Shown: positions 17,727 to 27,000 of the stretch, in pieces
Numbering within the stretch: the first letter of the stretch is position 1
Layout of the letters: each line of letters opens with the position of its first letter
Source of the DNA: Gammaproteobacteria bacterium
GTDB taxonomy: Bacteria > Pseudomonadota > Gammaproteobacteria > UBA6002
Reading direction: 5' to 3'
Length of the DNA: 64,000 bases
Assembly: GCA_013697705.1 (NCBI GenBank)
Contig: JACCWJ010000027.1
Location: 110,507-174,506 of the forward strand
Made by a program: the position numbers and the translations under genes
The notes under the pieces: model-generated
Database searches by the model: none
Seen by the model: the letters and a program-made list of their open reading frames with translations, nothing else
What the model was told of the DNA's origin: nothing

Positions 17727-18701
17727 ATGAGAGTTTTAATTACAGGGGCTGCAGGTTTTATTGGATCTCACTTAGTAGAGCATCACTTAAATAAGGGTGA
17801 TATGGTCTATGGCATTGACAATCTGAGTAGCGGTCAAGAATGCAATATAACTCCCTTTATGAATAACCCCAACTTTCGTTTTTCGAATCAGGATATCGTA
17901 ACCTGGAAGGACATCGACAAAATCGTTACCTGGGCTGATCTAATCTATCAGATGGCAGCAGTGGTGGGGATGTTTAAAGTGTTAGAGGAGCCTGAACGTG
18001 TTTTAGCAGTAAATATTGCAGGTTGTGAGCGTTTGCTTCGCGCCATTCGAACAGCCGATTGGAAGCCACGTGTCATCATTGCTTCAAGTTCAGAAGTTTA
18101 TGGACCCACTAACCAAGCCTTACTTCAAGAAGATGCAAATTTGATCATCGAATCTAATGCCAGAAATCGATGGCATTACGCTGTCAGCAAATTGGCGGAT
18201 GAATCGTTTGGTTTAGCTTATTATCGAAAATTTGGCATCCCTATTACTCTAATACGATTTTTTAATACCGTGGGTCCCAGACAAACTGGACGCTACGGGA
18301 TGGTAGTTCCACGATTAGTAGACCAAGCTATTGAGAACGAACCGCTCACCGTGTTTGGTGATGGAGAACAGTCGCGATCTTTCTGCGATGTAAGAGATAC
18401 AGCGAAAATTTTGGACCAATTAGCCCATTCTGAGAAAAGTATCGGAGAGATAGTAAATGTAGGAAATGACCAGGAAATCACCATTAATAATCTTGCCGAA
18501 CTAATCAAAAAATTAGCAGGGAGTGATTCACCTATTGATCACATTTCTTACGAGAAAGCGTATGGTGAAGAGTATGTCGATATTCGATGCCGAAGACCGG
18601 ATCTCACAAAATTACAATCGCTTATCGATTTGAAATTTGATTGGAATTTAGAAGGGACGATTAAAGACGTTATCAAATCGAAAAGAAAACTACAAAGTTA
18701 A
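17727..18701 (+). CDS. NAD-dependent sugar epimerase/dehydratase (extended SDR)
   Basis: A 324-residue extended short-chain dehydrogenase acting on a nucleotide sugar. TGAAGFIGSHL at the N-terminus is the NAD-binding motif, ASSSEVYG carries the catalytic Ser, and HYAVSKLADE gives the Tyr151/Lys155 pair. FNTVGPRQTGRYGMVVPR and FGDGEQSRSFCDVRD are the substrate-loop signatures of the UDP-glucose 4-epimerase and UDP-glucuronate decarboxylase/dTDP-glucose dehydratase group. An AAGGAG 8 nt before ATG 17727 decides the start; an in-frame ATG at 17700 inside the previous gene lacks a binding site. It follows the dehydrogenase in an operon, so its substrate may be the uronic-acid nucleotide or its precursor. 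Its stop overlaps by 4 bp the converging glycosyltransferase gene. Confidence 0.85.
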   Translation: MRVLITGAAGFIGSHLVEHHLNKGDMVYGIDNLSSGQECNITPFMNNPNFRFSNQDIVTWKDIDKIVTWADLIYQMAAVVGMFKVLEEPERVLAVNIAGCERLLRAIRTADWKPRVIIASSSEVYGPTNQALLQEDANLIIESNARNRWHYAVSKLADESFGLAYYRKFGIPITLIRFFNTVGPRQTGRYGMVVPRLVDQAIENEPLTVFGDGEQSRSFCDVRDTAKILDQLAHSEKSIGEIVNVGNDQEITINNLAELIKKLAGSDSPIDHISYEKAYGEEYVDIRCRRPDLTKLQSLIDLKFDWNLEGTIKDVIKSKRKLQS

Positions 18702-20080
18702 ACGGGCCGTCCTCGGAGCCGATTCCATATGTATTGCATGGTTCCAACAAAACAACAGGCCGCCCGTATCTGACGAAATCCAAACATTTCTAAGGTGACA
18801 AGATACACCACACGCAGAGTATCATAAAAATTATGATACTTTTTGTAAGTTATGATATTTAAGAAAAAATTGGCAAGATTGATAAAGGCGGAGAAGGCAG
18901 CAGCTAATATGAGGGCCCACACTAAAGGTTTGACCGCTACAGTACTAAAAATGAGCGCAAGGATGAGTAGCATATAAGAGAGAAACTCAACTACCGACCC
19001 CATTATTTCGTAGAAAAAATTAAAGGGAACATTGAACATTCCAACAATTCCATAGCGAGGATTGAAAAACATGTTGCTATGTTTGGTAAATGTTCGGAGC
19101 ATTCCTCGCTGCCAAAAATTGCGTTGCTTCCAATAATGTTTAATTGTGGCGGGCACTTCAGTCCAAGCAAATGCATTTGAAGTAAAATAAGCGGTATATG
19201 GATATTTATGTCGACGCATGTAATCATGTATGTGAGTCACTACTTCAGCGTCATAAGCAAAATTTTTAGCGTCAAGCCCTCCCATATCCACGACAACTTG
19301 TTTTTCGAATAAAGTAAATGCGCCTGCATAACAAAGGGCGCCGCTAAAAGTATTCCATCCCGCACGACCAAATAGAAAAGAGCGAATGTATTCTACCGCT
19401 TGAAAAGCCGCAACTGTTTCGGAGGGTAAACCTGTTTTAACCATTACCCCCTCTTGCACTTCATTACCATTTAGCACATACACTGCCCCACCCACCACGA
19501 CACAGTGAGGTTTGGAAAAAAAATTAAATAATAGTCTACTGATGGCTTGAGGCTCTACAATCGTATCTGCGTCTACCGTCATATATAATGGAGTATTACA
19601 TGCATTAATACCCACATTAATGCTATCGGCCCCATTGCCAAAACCATGTCCTTTATCAATGACTAATAAATTTGGATAAAGCGTCGAACGGTAAGTCGCT
19701 CTTATAGGCTGTGTTTTAATAGTTTGTTTTATCACTGTGGGAATGACATATAATTGAAATTTTTGGATTAATAAATCCATGGTGTTGTCAGTCGAAGCGT
19801 CATTAACGAGGGTGATATTTATCGGAGAATAATCGCTTTTGACCAAGCTATATATTGTATTAAAAACTCTGGTTTTTTCATTCCAAACTGGAACAATGAC
19901 AGTGAGAATTGGTAGTGAACCAAATGCAGTGAACACATCGGATATGTTGCCATAATCAGCTTCTTTAAATTGTCTGAGTATGTCAGATAATGATGCAAAT
20001 AAAAGAATGCAATAACCAATAGTTAAGGATGCGAAATAAAATAAAATAGTATAGCTAGCTATTAAAATAAAATTTTCCAT
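18698..20080 (-). CDS. Membrane glycosyltransferase family 2 (PgaC-like polysaccharide synthase)
   Basis: A 460-residue processive-type GT2 enzyme of the inner membrane. One N-terminal helix (about 5-30) precedes the cytosolic catalytic domain: TVIVPVWNE, VNDASTD, the metal-binding VDADT (Asp near residue 169), an FSGALCYAGAFTLF acceptor loop and FAYDAEVVTHI. At least three C-terminal helices (about 355-445) follow. The usual QxxRW signature is changed to QRNFW (about residue 316), so the Arg is missing, which is unusual for PgaC/cellulose-synthase-like enzymes. AAGGAG precedes the ATG. It lies 3 bp after the HEAT-repeat gene and forms an operon with it and the TPR/barrel gene, resembling the PgaA-PgaC division of labour in poly-GlcNAc export. 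The polymer itself is unknown. Confidence 0.82.
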   Translation of the reverse strand: MENFILIASYTILFYFASLTIGYCILLFASLSDILRQFKEADYGNISDVFTAFGSLPILTVIVPVWNEKTRVFNTIYSLVKSDYSPINITLVNDASTDNTMDLLIQKFQLYVIPTVIKQTIKTQPIRATYRSTLYPNLLVIDKGHGFGNGADSINVGINACNTPLYMTVDADTIVEPQAISRLLFNFFSKPHCVVVGGAVYVLNGNEVQEGVMVKTGLPSETVAAFQAVEYIRSFLFGRAGWNTFSGALCYAGAFTLFEKQVVVDMGGLDAKNFAYDAEVVTHIHDYMRRHKYPYTAYFTSNAFAWTEVPATIKHYWKQRNFWQRGMLRTFTKHSNMFFNPRYGIVGMFNVPFNFFYEIMGSVVEFLSYMLLILALIFSTVAVKPLVWALILAAAFSAFINLANFFLNIITYKKYHNFYDTLRVVYLVTLEMFGFRQIRAACCFVGTMQYIWNRLRGRPV

Positions 20081-20083
20081 AGC

Positions 20084-21160
20084 TTACTCCTTTAACTGCT
20101 TTGAAGTTTGAAGGATACGAGTAGCTACTTCATAGGCATAACGGTCTACCTCAGGATCTTGAGACCGCAAAATAGCTTCGCCCTTTTCCCCAAAACTCAT
20201 TAATGCTTGCGCCGCATCCATTCTTACCCACCATGCTTCATCCTGGAGACTTTTGCCTATTATATCCAGCGACTCGTAATCCTTTAGAGCACTCAATAGT
20301 TTTATAACCACTACACGCACTTGCCAATGTTCATCAGATAAATAACGTCGGATTATTTTAGTTGTCTTTGGTCCTTGATGTGCTAAATATTTAAGCGCAG
20401 CAATTTTCAAATCAATAACAGCGCTGTTAATATCTCTTATTACAGTTGGGCACATCTCATCTGGAACGGGGAGTTTAGTCAGTAACGAATAACAAAAGGC
20501 CAATATATAAGGATCTGTTTCCACCGCTAGTCGTTTAGACACCATAGCACCAATAGCCGGATCAGACTCAACAAATTTAGCAGAAAAAATAGATTGCTGT
20601 AATCTTCTTCCTTTCGAGTAGAAATCAATTAAGGTATCGACGAGAGATTGCGTTGGTTTTTTGACCGCCACTAATGCGGCATTGAGTGAAATTAAAAAGG
20701 TATGATCTACTATTAATTTTGCTAATAAAGGTTCGTCTCTTGCATCCCAGCCATAACTAAAACATCTTACCGCAAAGTATCGTTTAGACCAGCGCCTGGA
20801 TTTTGCATAACGTCTCGCTTTAGGTTTTAAAATTTTTTCTACAAGAATCACCTGGATAGAGGGCCAATGTGGCAAGGATTGCGCCTCTATGCGAGGGAGA
20901 ATTTGGAGTAAGACTGGAAGGTTTTTTTTAAAAAAGTTTAATTCATGTGAAATGTTCTGCTCAGATGTTGACGCAAGGCTAACGAATAACTTTTCCATAT
21001 CCGCAGTCGTAATTACCCTACGTTCGGCTTTTTTTCTATAGTAAAACTGAGCACTATAAGCAAATACAATTAATAGAATAACTAAACATATTTCTACAAT
21101 TGCCGCCCACTTTATGTAGTAGAACGCATTTATACTTATCAATGTCATTGTTTTTCGCAC
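20084..21160 (-). CDS. Membrane-anchored HEAT-repeat protein of the polysaccharide operon
   Basis: A 358-residue protein with one N-terminal membrane span (about 14-36, IKWAAIVEICLVILLIVFAY) and a soluble helical-repeat domain. HEAT-like units are seen toward the C-terminus: DINSAVIDLKIAALKYLAHQG, EHWQVRVVVIKLLSALKDY and EAWWVRMDAAQALMSFGEKG, each with the Arg/Asp and small-residue spacing of the family. The start is a GTG at 21160 directly abutting the stop of the preceding gene, consistent with translational coupling; an ATG at 21148 is the alternative. Such repeats are protein-binding platforms. Its position between the outer membrane barrel and the glycosyltransferase suggests it couples synthase and exporter, which is inference from context. 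Confidence 0.78.
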   Translation of the reverse strand: MRKTMTLISINAFYYIKWAAIVEICLVILLIVFAYSAQFYYRKKAERRVITTADMEKLFVSLASTSEQNISHELNFFKKNLPVLLQILPRIEAQSLPHWPSIQVILVEKILKPKARRYAKSRRWSKRYFAVRCFSYGWDARDEPLLAKLIVDHTFLISLNAALVAVKKPTQSLVDTLIDFYSKGRRLQQSIFSAKFVESDPAIGAMVSKRLAVETDPYILAFCYSLLTKLPVPDEMCPTVIRDINSAVIDLKIAALKYLAHQGPKTTKIIRRYLSDEHWQVRVVVIKLLSALKDYESLDIIGKSLQDEAWWVRMDAAQALMSFGEKGEAILRSQDPEVDRYAYEVATRILQTSKQLKE

Positions 21161-22936
21161 TTAGAAACGTGCTTGGATACCAAAAATACCACCCATCAAC
21201 TCCCTTTTACGACCAGTCGGGAAAACTTGAGATTGATAGTCTCCTCCGATATTAAATGCCACTTTATTATTGAGAACAGGAAAGTGGTAACCTAGATAAA
21301 TAAAATCATTTTTAATCACAATAAAATCTACAGTTAATAGGTCGTTCAAATCGGGGCTTTTGCCGGTGCCGAGTGTAACCCACACAAAATGGTCGTTATC
21401 ATTTTTAAAATATCCTTTTAGATTGAGAATATATAAAGTGGAAGCCTCCCCTACTTCGGGAAGATAACGTATGGATCTGAAATTTATATAGGCTTTCGCG
21501 AATTCTTTAGTGAGTGAGTAAGTGGTATAAGAGTAATGGGTTCGTTGAATATCAGCATAATATTGGCCCACTGAAAACTCAATAAATTTTGGAATATTGA
21601 AATAGCCTTCTGCACGGGAAGCAAATCGGGGGAACAATGCAATTTTATTAGAAAAGGCCATGTCCACTTCCATGCGCACATTCTTATCCAAAAAAGGCAC
21701 CCACAATACTTCCTCCTGCGTACCCTTTATCCCTCTTCTTTGGGCAAAATTAACCAGCATATTAAGGTCAGCTGCTTCTCCGTGATGGGTGAGATAAGTA
21801 GTAGATGAATTCCACCATTGATCTAGATCTGAGACGTGATCGTCTTGCCTTAAATAACCGATTTCATTTAGGCCGGCTGCATATTTACCGCTGGCACTTT
21901 TCAAGTTAGCAATAATTTCTTTGCCCTTTTTGTTCTGGGGATCAAGCGCTAAAGCATCTTTTGCGTAAGCAGCAGCGACATGATGCTGCTTGTAGGAATA
22001 AAAATATTCTGCCCTTTTCGCTAACTCCTCAGCACATGCCTGATCAATCTTATAGATTTTTTCGAGTTGAGGCAGCACAGCGGGAACGGGCAATTTGATC
22101 TGGGCTAGAACAGTGGTTTGGAGTTTTAATAAGTCTTGATTTTTTGGGTCAAGCTTCAATCCTACTTTCAATTCTTGAAGCGCATCCTCATATTTTTTGG
22201 ATGCAGCAAATACCCTAATAAGCAACAATCGGGCGTCAGTATACTTGGGCGCATTTTGCAATATTAATTCAGCTGCTTTCTTTGCGTCGTTTAAATTGTT
22301 TTCTTGAAAATAGATATTGCCTAAAATTAGCATTGTGTCCCAATCTTTGGGATAATTTTTGAGTTGCTCTAATGCAAGTTGTTTAGCCTTGGCTAATTGG
22401 TTGTTATTTTTTAAGGTTTGAATTGTTTTATAAGAAATTGCCATGGGTTTGTTAGTGGTCACCGCTACTGGAGCCACCTGAGGCGGATTTTTTAGAGTCA
22501 CCAATGTCTGTTGCAACTTTTTCAGATCAGGATTGTTTGGGGCAAATTTCAATCCCTCCTGCAACTGACTTTGTGCTGCATCGTATTCTTTCAATACAAT
22601 CTGGATCTTAATTAATAATACCCGCGCATCGGTATAAGTTGGCACCTGTGTTAGTACTTTTCTGGCTAAGATTTGCGCTTCGGTCGTATTCCCTTGTTGA
22701 AAGTTGATGGAAGCTAACACCAAAATAACATCGCCATCTCTAGGAGTGTCTTTCAGATATTGTTGCGCATCGGCTTTTGCCTTATTGAGCTGCCCTGCAA
22801 TTCTAAGGGCTTGAATAGACTGCAACGTTATATGGCTATTTGTAGTGGGGTTAACCGCTTTGACATTACCACAAAAAAATAATGCTAAAAAAATTGTTAA
22901 CGTACTGGTTAACTTCAACAAGTCCTTGTTAAGCAT
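21161..22936 (-). CDS. TPR protein with C-terminal YaiO-like outer membrane barrel (probable polysaccharide exporter)
   Basis: A 591-residue secreted protein. A signal peptide covers about residues 1-27 (ending GNVKA). Residues 35-350 hold tetratricopeptide repeats arranged as two similar halves: the pattern from SIQALRIAGQLNKAKA to LKLAPNNPDLKKL-type units occurs near 40-150 and again near 165-280. Residues about 380-591 are alternating beta-strands ending in the aromatic GIFGIQARF, the hallmark of an outer membrane barrel, and resemble the YaiO family. TPR plus barrel in one chain is the plan of PgaA and similar exopolysaccharide exporters, so this is the likely secretion pore of the operon. 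AAAGGAT stands before ATG 22936, and the epimerase gene ends 55 bp upstream. Confidence 0.78.
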   Translation of the reverse strand: MLNKDLLKLTSTLTIFLALFFCGNVKAVNPTTNSHITLQSIQALRIAGQLNKAKADAQQYLKDTPRDGDVILVLASINFQQGNTTEAQILARKVLTQVPTYTDARVLLIKIQIVLKEYDAAQSQLQEGLKFAPNNPDLKKLQQTLVTLKNPPQVAPVAVTTNKPMAISYKTIQTLKNNNQLAKAKQLALEQLKNYPKDWDTMLILGNIYFQENNLNDAKKAAELILQNAPKYTDARLLLIRVFAASKKYEDALQELKVGLKLDPKNQDLLKLQTTVLAQIKLPVPAVLPQLEKIYKIDQACAEELAKRAEYFYSYKQHHVAAAYAKDALALDPQNKKGKEIIANLKSASGKYAAGLNEIGYLRQDDHVSDLDQWWNSSTTYLTHHGEAADLNMLVNFAQRRGIKGTQEEVLWVPFLDKNVRMEVDMAFSNKIALFPRFASRAEGYFNIPKFIEFSVGQYYADIQRTHYSYTTYSLTKEFAKAYINFRSIRYLPEVGEASTLYILNLKGYFKNDNDHFVWVTLGTGKSPDLNDLLTVDFIVIKNDFIYLGYHFPVLNNKVAFNIGGDYQSQVFPTGRKRELMGGIFGIQARF

Positions 22937-22991
22937 TTTGATCCTTTAAACTATCACTGCAATTCGGTAGCGCTAGCTCCTACTGTTTAAA

Positions 22992-23909
22992 TCAGCGCTT
23001 AAGCATCTCGCTCAGACCTTCCTTCATTGTATAACGGGCTCTATATCCTATCTTAGCTGCCTTACTGGGATCACCGCAAGAATATAAAACATCTCCCGTG
23101 CGTTTTGAGCTGTATATTTTTTCAACCGGTCTTTGGTAGATTTCGCTAAAAATTTGCACAAGATCATTGATAGTTACCGAATTGCCGGTGCAAATATTAT
23201 AAACTTCAGCAGTTTCACTTATATTCTCCATGAAAAAAATAAATGCGTCGATCACATCTGCCACATAAATAAAGTCGCGAGTCTGTTTCCCATCCCCATA
23301 AATTAGCACTGCCTCATGATCATCGATTTTTGCTATAAACTTTGAAATGACGCCGGAGTAGGATGAAGAGGGATCTTGGCGCGGACCATACACATTAAAT
23401 AATCTCAGGCCGACATTGGGGATACGATGCTCACACCATGCAGCATTCGCTTGCAGTTCACACCCTAACTTGTCAGCACCGTAAGAAGATATTGGTCGAA
23501 TAAAGAGTGTTTCATGTAAGGGAAGATGTTCGCAATGACCATAAACCGCGCAGGAAGAGGGATAGACAATAGGGATAGGATTGTCTTTTCGAGCGCGCCT
23601 TGCTGCATCAAATATTGTTACTGTGCCACCCAGATTTATATTGTTGGCTGCTACCCAGTGATCTTGATTGTAAGGAATTCCAACGATGGCGGCTAAATGA
23701 AAACATCCTTGCATTTGACTTAACAATTTTTGTACTAAGGGGCCATCTAAGACGTCTCCTACGACGAGTTCAGCCTTGGGTGAAAGATTTTCTATTTTGC
23801 CCGTTGATAAATTATCCAGCACCACTACTTCGTGATTTGATGCAATTAATCTATCGACGAGATGTGAGCCGATAAAGCCGCAACCACCGGTTACTAAATA
23901 TTTTGCCAT
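22992..23909 (-). CDS. UDP-sugar 4-epimerase-like enzyme
   Basis: A 305-residue extended SDR enzyme. TGGCGFIGSHL gives the NAD site, LDNLSTGK and AAIVGIPYN follow, YPSSCAVYG holds the catalytic Ser, and SYGADKLG has the Tyr143/Lys147 pair. FNVYGPRQDPSSSYSGVISKF and YGDGKQTRDFIYVADV are typical of GalE/WbpP-type epimerases that interconvert UDP-Glc/UDP-Gal or their N-acetyl forms. SSC in place of SSS/SSA at the active site is a minor variant. It lies 91 bp after the second polyketide synthase gene and 55 bp before the TPR/barrel gene. Function points to the polysaccharide operon, but transcription may start upstream in the polyketide genes. Confidence 0.86.
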   Translation of the reverse strand: MAKYLVTGGCGFIGSHLVDRLIASNHEVVVLDNLSTGKIENLSPKAELVVGDVLDGPLVQKLLSQMQGCFHLAAIVGIPYNQDHWVAANNINLGGTVTIFDAARRARKDNPIPIVYPSSCAVYGHCEHLPLHETLFIRPISSYGADKLGCELQANAAWCEHRIPNVGLRLFNVYGPRQDPSSSYSGVISKFIAKIDDHEAVLIYGDGKQTRDFIYVADVIDAFIFFMENISETAEVYNICTGNSVTINDLVQIFSEIYQRPVEKIYSSKRTGDVLYSCGDPSKAAKIGYRARYTMKEGLSEMLKR

Positions 23910-23964
23910 TAAACTCTTCCGTAAGTTTGAGACCGTATCTGGTCCTAAAAATCCTTTTGGGTTT

Positions 23965-23991
23965 CCTTGATTTCACTGCGTTTCATCAAGG
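23965..23991. repeat. Hairpin downstream of the polyketide synthase genes
   Basis: Arms CCTTGAT (23965-23971) and ATCAAGG (23985-23991) enclose 13 nt. It lies just after the stop codon of the minus-strand polyketide gene. No U-run follows on that strand, so it may be an mRNA-stabilising stem or a dispersed element rather than a strong terminator. Confidence 0.4.
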
Positions 23992-24000
23992 CTACATTTT

Positions 24001-27000
24001 TTAGGTCACTTGTTCTACGCTGAATTCTATTAATTCTGATCGAATTTTATTTAGCATCCGCTTTTTAAAGGACGCTTCCTTGATAAACATATGGCCACTC
24101 TCAAATTCTATTATCTCGCATTCATCCTTGGTATGCATCTTCCATTCAAGATGATCTTCATACGCTACCCAGGTATCAAGTTTACCCGCAAATACAGTAA
24201 TGGGTATTTCGAGAGGCAAATCGTCGTAGTAATTGTAGCTTTTAACCATACCCATATCACCCATGAAAATGGGCAATAACACTTTAATAATCTCTCTATC
24301 CTGCAAATAGTCGCCGTAGCCCATAATGCCATTCTCATTAAAAATCCTCGATAACTGATTAAGTTGTTGCGGGGTGAGCTGATCTATAGCAACAGAATTA
24401 TTGATATCCTCTAAACGAATATTTATAGTTTTTAATTGTTCAAGTAAGGTATCCAAACTTTTAGTAGGCACACGCGGATCTGGAAAGGCAGAAACAAAAA
24501 GATGTTTGGGCGTTGGGAGGTTTTTTCTGCGTAAATTACGGATTAACTCAAAGGCCAGCAGTGAACCAAAGCTATGTCCGAAAAACGCAAAAGGTAAATC
24601 CAATTCCTGTTGCAACTGCTCGGTAAGGATATTCACGACCTTCATTAAATCATTGAGAGGTGCTTCACCCATCCGCTCTTCCCGACCTGGCAATTGAATA
24701 GGACATACTTCGATGGTATCACCTAACTGTTCTTGCCAATCGCGGTAAATAGAGGCTCCCCCTCCCCCATAAGGGAAACAAAAAAGACGTGTCTTTGCAT
24801 TAGGTTGTTTGATGCGATATGCAATCCAGGGGTTGACATGCTGAGGCGAAGCTTCCGCATGACCTATTAAATGATTTGCCAATTCGTTAATCGTTGGGCC
24901 CTCAAGCAAACCTTGCATCGCATAACTTTTCTCTAACCCTACCTCTATCGCTCGCATTAATACTAATGCCATTAAAGAATCAATCCCTAAATCCCGCAGC
25001 GAGGAATGGGAAGAAATATCTTCTTTAGGTAACGAAAAAATAATGGCAATCTGAGTGATTAAGAAATCAGTCACATATTTTTTTCGTTCCAATAAAGGTA
25101 GAGCATCAAGGTCGGCTGTACTAATATGAGTTTTGGCTTTTAAAAGCTCTTCTATCTGAATTTTGTTATCTAATTGAGTTAAGCAAATATCTTGAAAGGA
25201 GGCGACGACTTCACCTTCGGCATTCATTAACCAACAATTGCCCCATATTTTTTCACCGTTATTTTCAATCTCTTTTAACTTGGCCCATAGATATAACGGT
25301 CCTTTTTTTACGCCCGAGAAATATAATTTCTGAGCTCCGGATGCAATATAAGGTTTATTCAATTCAGGAGGTAATACTTGGAACAACGGTTGGATGGAGG
25401 CATCAAACACACCAGGATGAATTTTCAATGTGTATTTATCATTTTGACTAACATCGGTCGGTTGTTGGAACTCACAGAGTATTTCCTGATCCCCTAACCA
25501 ATATTGATGGGTCCAACGGATACTTTCCCCCGCTGGCATGCCCATGGCAATCACCCGTGCGTAAAGTTTGTCAGCCGCTTCATTGATAGCGCAACGTTTT
25601 TTGATGATATCAATACTCTCTCTATTTGCTATCACTTCACGCGCTCTACACAATTTCCCCGTGGCATTCTTAACCCAATTCATTTGCTCGGTCGTGCTGC
25701 TATAAAACTGAAATGCATAATCACCTTCATCCGTTGGATTGAGTACCAGCTGCACCGTCATAGTATTATTGTTGGGTACAATTATCGGCGATAAAAATTT
25801 ATGATCTTCAATGACAAAAGGCGTCTCCTTAAAAATTTCTTTTACAGCGAAAGCCATTATTTCTAAGTAATATCCCGCGTGTACAATATTATAGGTATCT
25901 TTCAAATCAGGCAGTAATTCATTAGACACTGTGAATGCAAATTGAATAGTTTCCAAGGGAGAATACAGCCTTCTGCCTTGCAAGGGATGAGTGGTCGCTG
26001 CAGTTTGAACATGGGACTTTGTTCCAAGGGGAGGCCAATATGCTTTATGCTGCCAAGGGTATAAGGGCATTTCAATATGAGCATAACTTCTAGTCGCTTC
26101 AAACTGTCGCCAATCAACACTGGCATTATTAACATAGAGAGTGGCTAACGTGGTTAGCTCGAGGGTGGCGAGTTCTGGTTGAGTTATTTTCTTATGGGTT
26201 TTGCTATTTTTTTCATCCCACATAAATACGCTATTAGGATCTACTTGCTTGTCTTCATTTACGCATCGAAGCTGCTGCAATAACTCATTTTTAGTTGCTG
26301 CGATGATTGCAAGACGATGAGAATGATGAGTACGCCTTACATGACTGTTATAGCAAATTTCAGCTAATTCTAGTGCAGGATTATTTTCTAAATGATGGCA
26401 CCATCTACCTACCAATTCTTTTAATGCCAGCAGGTTCTTCCCAGAGACGGTAAAGAGTTCCAAAGGATGTTTTACTGCCGGAGAAGCGTCTGTGTTTTTT
26501 TCATAGTCGGCTAAATCACGCATTACGAGGTGCGCATTGGCCCCACCAAATCCAAAGCCGCTTAATCCGGCCACTCTGAAATTGCCATATTTTGGCCAAG
26601 ATTGCAGTGTGGTTGGAACACGTAAATTATATTTATCAAATGCAATATGCGGGTTAGGTTGACTGAAATTTAAATGCGGCGGTATCTGGCCATATTTTAA
26701 TCCTAGCGCTACTTTAATAATACTCGCTATCCCTGCCGCAGGTTCCAGATGTCCTATATTTGTTTTAACCGAACCAATCCAACAAGGTTGTGTTTTTTCG
26801 CGGTTTTTTCCGAGCACTTCTCCCAACGCCTGAATTTCAATCGGATCACCTAGAAAAGTACCGGTACCATGACATTCCACATAAGAAATATCCTGTGGTG
26901 GTATATTTGCCGTTTTATAAGCGGTATTCAATAGTAATTCTTGTTGCAATCCATTGGGTGCAGTTAACCCATTGGTTCTTCCATCTTGATTAATAGCGCT

